A stretch of 64,000 nt of DNA from Sistotremastrum niveocremeum HHB9708 (taxonomy: Eukaryota > Basidiomycota > Agaricomycetes > Sistotremastrales > Sistotremastraceae): contig KV419396.1 in the NCBI GenBank assembly GCA_001630475.1, positions 744,001 through 808,000 of the forward strand. The letters run 5' to 3'. The position numbers and the translations under genes were made by a program. Of the stretch, positions 57,532-64,000 are shown one piece after another. The notes beneath the pieces were generated by a model. The model was not told where the DNA came from, ran no database searches, and saw only the letters and a list, made by a program, of their open reading frames with translations. Every line of letters starts with the position of its first letter. The first letter of the stretch is position 1.

Positions 57532-58735
57532 ATGTTCAAAAAGCGCACAAGACCTCAGTCTGTCATCGCATCTCGCACAAAAGACCCTCAAAGTGATGAA
57601 GAGACTGAACAGCAAGACAAACCTGAAGAACAGCCACCGTAAGACTTCTACCCTTGCAGCATTTCAGCTCGAGATATCGTTCTTACACGGAAATCTAGAC
57701 TTGATGACCTGATCGCGTACCGGAAATGGAAGAAGGCAAGACAAGGAATCGATGCTACGAAGTTGGTCGTTGGAGATAACAGGAGACGGAAGCGAGTTCG
57801 AGATGAAGCTGAGGCAGAGAAGGGCGCAAATGTGAAAGTCGAAAGCAAGCAAGTGGCAGCTGGGGACGACGAGTGAGTCGCACATCATATCAGTTCGCCG
57901 ACTAACATTCAATCTCACCAGTTATTCTCTCTTCATTTAGTGAATCAGATGATGATGAGGCCAAGGCACGACGAGCAGTTCGAGCCAATAATTTCACTGG
58001 GCAGACGAATACGCTTCAAGCTGATCAACATATGTTCGTATCTAATCCTATTGTGCTCCTCATTCTAACATATTTGATAGGATGCAATATATAGAAGAGA
58101 ATATGAGATTGCGCAACAAGAAAGCTGGACTTGTGGAAGAAGAACCAGCCAGTGTGCCAACGCCGGATACCGATTCTTCGCAGAAACCTGCCGAAAAGTA
58201 TAAGGGAAGCAATGCAACTATGGAAGAGGGGAGCGTCACGAACAGTGCGGCGATGCTGACAGCGATTCCTGAAGTGGATCTGGGTATGGAGTAAGTAAAG
58301 CTCCTCTGGTTCAGTTTCAAGTTTTGACGAAAGAACAGTGTTCGGCTGAAGAACATCGAAGAGACCGAGAAAGCAAAGAGACTGGTTGCGGAAGAAAGAC
58401 AGACGAGGAAGAAACCTCAAGAGACGGAAGAGGTCGTAGGCCCACAACGGCGTATGTTCGCTGTCTCTTTCTTGCTGCTCAACGCTTATATGATGCAAAA
58501 GTATCAATCCACAGGTCGTCCACGAAGACTTTGACGGATCAAGAACTTTATCGAATAGCCAAACTTGAGGCAGAGGGTCATCATGTCCCCCATCCTGAAG
58601 AACATCGAAAGCATAATGAACACCATTCCCAATCTGCTACAGACGAAGCGGTAAGTGCGTGATCGTGCTCGTCTGACTGAGACTAACACCCATCTGTAGG
58701 TGATGGAGCGGTTCAAAAAACGAATGCGGAGATGA
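57532..58735 (+). CDS. TLS1: Tls1/C9orf78 family splicing-associated protein
   Basis: About seven exons from the ATG at 57532 (MFKKRTRPQSVIASR). Family marks: RLDDLIAYRKWKKARQGID, FTGQTNTLQADQHMMQYIEENMRLR, AIPEVDLGMEVRLKNIEETEKAKR, and the C-terminal ELYRIAKLEAEGHH ... ATDEAVMERFKKRMRR. The protein is helical and charged. In fission yeast Tls1 binds Brr2 and promotes splicing of shelterin transcripts; human C9orf78 is likewise a Brr2-binding spliceosome factor. The fifth intron (about 58452-58505) joins GPQR to LSIHRSSTK with GT-AG ends. Its retention fits an intron-dense genome. Confidence 0.86.
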
Positions 58736-59092
58736 CCAGTGCATACATGTATACACAACCGGCGTCGCACTACAAGTTGTGGCCTCGAGTCGTTCGAGTC
58801 TATTTATTCTCATTTGCATTGTTCTTGTATAACGTGTATGTAGTATGTGGGTACGCCGCTGAGCAAGGCACACAATGACACCGGCGTTCAGTCTTATAAT
58901 AGTGGCTCCTTGGATCTTTCCCCAACTGATGGTTCTAAGATCTGGAAGACGACGATCGTTGCTATTTGAGAGGTTATGGCACAGTTCGCGACATGCAGCT
59001 CAACGACCATCAGTTCCTTAAGTCATTTCTTATTCTCCCGACGTGTAAGCAGAACAAAATCCTCGTCAACCCACAGAAACCTTACGACTACT
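58736..59092. other. Intergenic between convergent TLS1 and sedolisin genes
   Basis: These 357 bp lie between two stop codons, so they are probably two facing 3' UTRs. No ORF or RNA gene supported. Confidence 0.55.
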
Positions 59093-61565
59093 CTACAACG
59101 CCAAGATTTCTGCTAATTTGCGGAAGTCTGGGGTTCCTAGACCGCTGACTAGAGAGGGGTCAGCAATAGAAGTAATAGAGAATATTCGAATGGTAAAGCT
59201 TACTTGGATCCCAGCCTTTGGTCGCGTTAAACCCTTCTGTACCACACCCCGGGTTCTGGAAGAGTTAGACATATAAGTTCGAGCCAAAACGAGACAACAA
59301 AAGACGTACGTTTCCAGCAGTAATATCATTGAATGCAAAGGGCAACTTGTAGATCAAAGGGTTCAGGAATCCCAAAGGAGGCAATCTCTTGCTAAGTCTT
59401 GCATCGTTGACCTTCAATAAGCGTCAATCATGAGAATTTTTTGAGGATAGATGTATGCCGTACCAGCGAGATAATCCCGGCAAATGCAGGAGATGCAGCC
59501 GAAGTACCGCTGACTCCTCCCTGCCTTCCGTTGAAGAAGATGCGGAAATTTACGCCTTGAGCCGAAACATCTGGAATGCCCTGTTAAGGTGTGAGGAACT
59601 CAGTGCTCGACATAGGCCTCGGTGACATACCCGGCCAGCTCTAAGGGGAGATGTTAAGCCTTGTATATTCATCGGATAAGAGAAGGACATACGGATTGAA
59701 GAGACCAGCAAATTTGCCCTTGGGTAGGGTCCTTAAGAAAGTGCCCACGGCCGCATCTTGATAGCTCGGACGAGGGAACTAACAATAATGAGCAACAGTT
59801 GCCGCTATATAAGTTGTTTAGATCTTACGACGTTACTGAAGCCCCCTCCACTGAACGACACCGAGACTTCCGGAACATGGAAGGTAGCACCAACGGAGGT
59901 GACGAAAGGACATGAAGCTGGGAAAGCTGGGGCGAATCGAGTTGCGTTGCGACCATCGTTCGTAAAGCATTCTTGAGTTGCCGGATTGGCATCCCCGTCA
60001 CCGACACCTCCATCTCCTGAGGAGAATATGACCGATACTCCGCGTGCCCCTGCCCAGGATTGAATATTTATACGAACATCGATCGGACGAGAATACCTAG
60101 CTGTGCGAAGCCGTTGCACACTCGTTGAGCGAATGATAGAGGTACTAGAAGGGTGTGTAAGAAAGAGTCCTTGACCAGAGATGTCGCTCGTACCAGTCTG
60201 TTCGTCATCGCCATAAGAAGTAGAAATGGTCTGGGGTATACTCTTTTGTGCGAGGATAAAGTTAAGCCACTAGATTCGACTTTCAGCTACCTGGGGACTT
60301 CGCTGAATATATGTACCGACCTCTGTATAAGGCTCATTTGTGTCGGTGGGTGTACCCACGTCGGGAATGAAAGGAGGAGAACCGGCAGTACTCCAGAATG
60401 TAGCAGGAGCGGGATGTGAAAGACCAAAGGCGAATTGAGTATCCTATGAAGTTTAGTAGGTGCCTAGATTCTGCAACATATACATACCAGATTGGCTTCA
60501 ACACCAGGAGAAGATTGATTATTCAATCCACCTGTAGTCGTCGGTTGAAATCTTTATTCGAGGAACAGGGAGACAGTATATACCATTGACAGAAACAAAT
60601 TTAAAGCTGGACCCAACAGCGGCAGGGGTCTGATTTGCAAAGAAGAGTTGCAAATCGCTGGTGCTAGCAAACTGAGGGCCGGGTATGAGTTTTAGGAACC
60701 GAAGATCGGCGGAATATGTTCACCTGGCCCAGATATCCAGTGATCCCGATTTCGTTACCATTCTTCGCAGAAGGTTTGACTCCAACGGCATTATAAAGCT
60801 GTTGCAGACAAGTAATCGTGATCGAGGTATTACAAGCTGCGTCAACTTTGAGCCCTCCATTCGCGACGATGGCTGGCGCGTTCGGAGGAGGAGCCTCGAA
60901 TTCTTCGGTCTCGAGTCTGAAGATAGTGCTGAAAGGACCAGCACGAGCAAAGCTAGTCGTCGGTTGAATGACGTCCACATGACGATGGAGAGCGGTCGGG
61001 AGACTATAAGATGTTGTCCTTATCAAAGTGCTACCCGAGGCAATGTGCTTCCACACATGGTATTTCTGGAGCCGACGATTAGTAGAAGGACCACATGAGA
61101 TGGGATTGAATAGCATACAGTGCGGAGCATTTCTTCGGCCTTTTGGACAGGGACATGTATGCTGACCCAATCCTTGGATGGAGATCGCGACAAGGAAGAG
61201 GCGTCGAGGCCATGTGACACCAACCATTCGTCCACGAGGGTCAGACTGTCTGAGCTGGGGGCGACAAGGCTCTCGACGTCATCTTTGGAGAGGTGTAGAC
61301 CGTAGTTCTCGTGGTCTGGGTCGCTGACCTGGTAAAGAGCCTGCTCAAGCTCGTGAAAGTTGGGCTGTGGCAGGTAAATCTGCAGCTTCAGGATATGGTC
61401 TGGAGGGGCAGCGCCGTCAATTGTCCAGCCATGCGGATGATATACTTGTTCTTTGACAGAGTGAGCACAAGACTTTGTAACACCCAAGAGCGGGGAAGAG
61501 AGCACGAAAGCAGGACAAGCTGCGACGACGGCGACGACGAGCTGCGACCAGGGAAGAACGACCAT
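59093..61565 (-). CDS. Secreted tripeptidyl-peptidase, sedolisin family (S53)
   Basis: Multi-exon gene from the ATG at 61565. A signal peptide ([23 protein letters not shown]) is followed by the pro-domain ([41 protein letters not shown]) and the mature protease: [12 protein letters not shown], the GVEANLDTQFAFG segment with catalytic Glu and Asp, [10 protein letters not shown] with the oxyanion Asp, SVGATF, then the Ser motif [16 protein letters not shown] and the calcium site (NDITAGNNPGC ... [13 protein letters not shown]). The Ser-Glu-Asp triad is complete. These acid proteases release tripeptides outside the cell. Joining [17 protein letters not shown] across two introns restores the only weak-looking stretch. 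No lesion seen. Confidence 0.93.
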
Positions 61566-61603
61566 GGGGGGAGCAGCAGAGCGAGTGTGAGAGCGCCATG
61601 TCG

Positions 61604-61613
61604 CATATATATA
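61604..61613 (-). promoter_or_regulatory. Candidate TATA box of the sedolisin gene
   Basis: CATATATATA lies about 40 bp upstream of the sedolisin ATG (61565) in the 174-bp promoter shared with eIF3m. An inverted CCAAT (CCAAT on the plus strand at 61616-61620) is adjacent. Position suits the inducible secreted protease more than eIF3m. Prediction only. Confidence 0.4.
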
Positions 61614-61739
61614 GTCCAATGACGAGCACAGTCGAGAGAGTCGAAGGCAGCATGATCCACGCTTCGGGTGAGCTTCGATCGTGTCTGCCTCTCTCACGCG
61701 CGCCTCTCCAAAAAAAACTTGCACTAGTCGCCCACCAAC

Positions 61740-63326
61740 ATGGCCACCGACTCGGTCTCTATATTCTCAGAGGGCACGTACGAGGAGCAGGTAAGCAATT
61801 TTGTAATGGCACTACAACAATATTCTTACTTTTTCAAAAGACTCAGGAGCTCGTCAATTATCTTGCACGAAGGCTGCCCGAAACCGACAGACCGGCATTC
61901 ATTCGTCCGTTCCAGGATGCACTAAAATCTGCAGGCGACGAAGAAAACCATGAGCAGCGTCGTGTCGTCTTGAGTCTTGTCTTGGAGCAAGTGACTGGCC
62001 TAGGTGATGGCAACGAGCGAGGTACAGGGCAAACCTTGTTCGTCCACTTCAAGGCTGACATTTTACAGAAATCGAGGGCTTTTTCAATCTGCTTTTCTCC
62101 CATTTCATCCTGTATTTCCCTCCGACACCAGACAACGAACCGCGATACACATCTCTGCTCAAGGTGATTTCGGGGCAGGTGTCCTTGGAACACCTAGCAG
62201 TCCAATTACGAATGTCAGTCATCTGAGCGCTATAATATCTACTTCTGACACGTTGCTCTAGTCTGTCCAACCTCTTCAACGCCATCCCTCGAGAGTCACA
62301 TCTTCGCCTGCAAGTGGCAAAGGCAATCTTGCAAGCAACTAGCTCTGGCGAAGGCCTCGCAGTGCTCCAGCTCTCCAACCTGAATGTAGAGCAATGGATC
62401 TCAGAATGGGACACCACTCCCGAGGAGAAGAGTGAATTCCTCAAACTCCTCTCCGACGCGTACCTTCAACTCGAGAAACGGTACGCACACCTCCATCTCA
62501 GCGCTTACCCATTTAACGATGATTTTGCGTCAGGGATGAAGCATATGGTCTTTCCCTTCGTCATCTTCAAATCTTGCCTTCGAGCTCCCCAAATGCGCAG
62601 TCGGCAGCTATCGCCACCGTCTCCTCTGCCCTCCAAAATCCCGCCACATTCAATTTCGATCCTTTGTTCAAAATTGACTCTGTAGTACAATTGAAAGACC
62701 ACCCCATCTTGGCTCTGTTGAGAATTTTCTTGACAGGTGACATTTCAGACTACACGAAATTTGAGTCTTCACATTCCGCCTTCTTGGAAGAGTCCCGTGA
62801 GTCAAACTCAGATTTAAATATAGGCAACGTCTCACACCCAGGCTCGGTTAGAGTTATCGCAGGATGTCCTCTGCCGTAAAATCCGGTTATTGACGATTGC
62901 ATCCCTTGCGTCACATCACATTGGAGGAGAAGTCGCTTATAGCGAGATCGCTAGCGCCATCGACGTCCCAGAAGAAACCGTAGAAAAGTGGTTGATCGAT
63001 GGTATGTTTTCGACATCCTGTCACGGAATGAAGAGGTGGCAGACTGACGCCTTCTCCAAGTCATTCGAACGGGATTAATTTCCGGTAAAATTTCTCAACC
63101 TAAACGCACACTCCGCATTACCCGTTCAACAACACGGTCGTTCGAGCGCTCCGAATGGGAAGCCTTGGAGAAGCGGTTATTAGTCTGGAAATCGAGCCTG
63201 GCGGGCGTATTGGACGTCGTTAATAACGCCAGTGCAAGTCACGGTTCTTCAGCTACTATCCAAGCACCTGCTGCTCCCGCACCCTCCACCGTTCAGCCTC
63301 AGCCACAGACAACCACTGTTGCTTAA
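61740..63326 (+). CDS. Translation initiation factor eIF3 subunit m (PCI domain)
   Basis: Eight exons from the ATG at 61740 (MATDSVSIFSEGTYEEQ). Helical repeats (TQELVNYLARRLPETDRPAF, VVLSLVLEQVTGLGD, EIEGFFNLLFSHFILYFP, LSNLFNAIPRESHLRLQVAK) lead into the PCI/winged-helix part (IRLLTIASLASHHIGGEVAY, IASAIDVPEETVEKWLIDVI, RTGLISGKISQPKRTLRI). The tail is Ala/Pro/Gln-rich. eIF3m is part of the octameric PCI/MPN core of eIF3, present in most fungi but not in budding yeast. One intron (about 62800-62846) must end at GGTTAG to keep ESQLSQDVLCRK in frame. It diverges from the sedolisin gene. Confidence 0.94.
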
Positions 63327-63524
63327 TCCACTTCACGATCGATTATTTAGTCCGAAGGCAATTTATTTGGGAAAATTCGATCTTGTAGTCCATACATGCC
63401 GTATCCTACCCTACTAAGGTCCATACTGAAGTTACTTGACTCAAGCTCGGGCGCTAGAAAGTTCTTAAGTGGAGTCCATATCATGCAGTTAGCATTGAGA
63501 ACCGGAGAAAAGTCACTATCAAGC

Positions 63525-64000
63525 TCAAGAGGAAACTGGAGGCGAGCCGCCGCTGCCGACCATGACTCTGGTCCCAGTGCTCCAAGCGCCTTGGACGACA
63601 AGGAAAACCCACCCTGGACCGGGTGGATATACACCACCGTTCGGCGGTCCATGAATCGTGAGGGTTGTGCCACTGAGAGTGGATGTCAAGAAAACAAGTC
63701 GGCCTTGAGAGTGGGTTGCATGGGTCGCGAAACCAAGGTCCATGAGAGACACTAAAACACGATCAGTTTCATGGACTGCAGATCAAAAGAATGCACAATA
63801 CCTTGGATCGTAGTAAGATCTAAACCGGCGGGGATCGCTACTGTGGCTGTTATAGTACTACCAAACCCAATTTGACCGGGAAGACCAGAAATGACCGGTC
63901 TAGTGGTGGTTATGAAAGGGGGGCTGAAAAATTCTACGCGATATTCCGTCGGGTATTTTCTCGTCGAGAAGTCGACATTAGGATTGCTACCTGCGACCAT
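63525..64000 (-). CDS. Copper radical oxidase (glyoxal/galactose oxidase family), C-terminal part, cut by window edge
   Basis: Only the last two visible exons are in the window. The upstream one (to 64000) reads VAGSNPNVDFSTRKYPTEYR, then VEFFSPPF and an immunoglobulin-like segment; the last one reads VSLMDLGFATHATHSQGRLV, ending with PPGPGWVFLVVQG. This is the DUF1929 C-terminal domain. The FATHATHSQ His corresponds to the C-terminal copper ligand of galactose oxidase. The Cys-Tyr cofactor residues and the other copper ligands lie outside the window. These secreted enzymes make hydrogen peroxide for peroxidases during wood or litter decay, which fits an agaricomycete. The intron (about 63754-63803) keeps IQVSLMD in frame. 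Converges on eIF3m. Confidence 0.9.

Noticed and set aside
1-64000. Possible transposons, LTR elements or biosynthetic gene cluster
   Set aside because: No terminal repeats, transposase, reverse transcriptase or clustered pathway enzymes were seen; the secreted enzymes at the right end belong to unrelated families.

Overview
The window is nuclear DNA of a filamentous basidiomycete, most likely an agaricomycete. Nearly every gene is cut by GT-AG introns of about 45-60 bp. Genes sit 25-500 bp apart on both strands, and the encoded set is purely eukaryotic and fungal (RNA polymerase I subunit, TFIIB, eIF3m, lipin, THO subunit, sedolisin, copper radical oxidase). I find 28 protein genes, 27 complete and one cut by the right edge. 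I see no rRNA, no convincing tRNA, no CRISPR array and no recognisable mobile element. Exon joins were made by hand from splice sites, reading frame and remembered family motifs; no alignment was run.

Layout. 0-5 kb: Nop13-like RRM protein, Tpa1/OGFOD1 prolyl hydroxylase, a four-span membrane protein. 5-17 kb: PP4 regulatory subunit 3, Rcf2, cytochrome c heme lyase, an Air1/2-type zinc-knuckle protein, Ubp14. 17-25 kb: a Whi3-type RNA-binding protein and RNA polymerase I subunit RPA2. 25-33 kb: two tandem minus-strand regulators, a tandem histone-fold protein with a long disordered tail and a glutamine-rich protein with three C2H2 fingers. 33-40 kb: NDUFAF5-type methyltransferase, acyl-protein thioesterase, Trm10, lipin. 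40-50 kb: a seven- or eight-span membrane protein, THO subunit Tex1, an epoxide hydrolase, a Barentsz-type exon-junction protein. 50-59 kb: TFIIB, Rrs1, Tip41, dynein light intermediate chain, an unrecognised gene, Tls1/C9orf78. 59-64 kb: secreted sedolisin, eIF3m, and the end of a copper radical oxidase.

The genes do not form a pathway cluster. They are a compact housekeeping block weighted to RNA metabolism, translation and phosphatase/TOR control, with secreted enzymes at the right end. The most unusual items are the histone-fold doublet at 27.7-28.5 kb, which resembles the N-terminal histone domain of the Ras activator SOS but has no RasGEF domain; a 5-nt exon in TFIIB; three divergent gene pairs whose start codons are only 26-53 bp apart; several apparent GC-AG introns; and a membrane protein with receptor-like topology.
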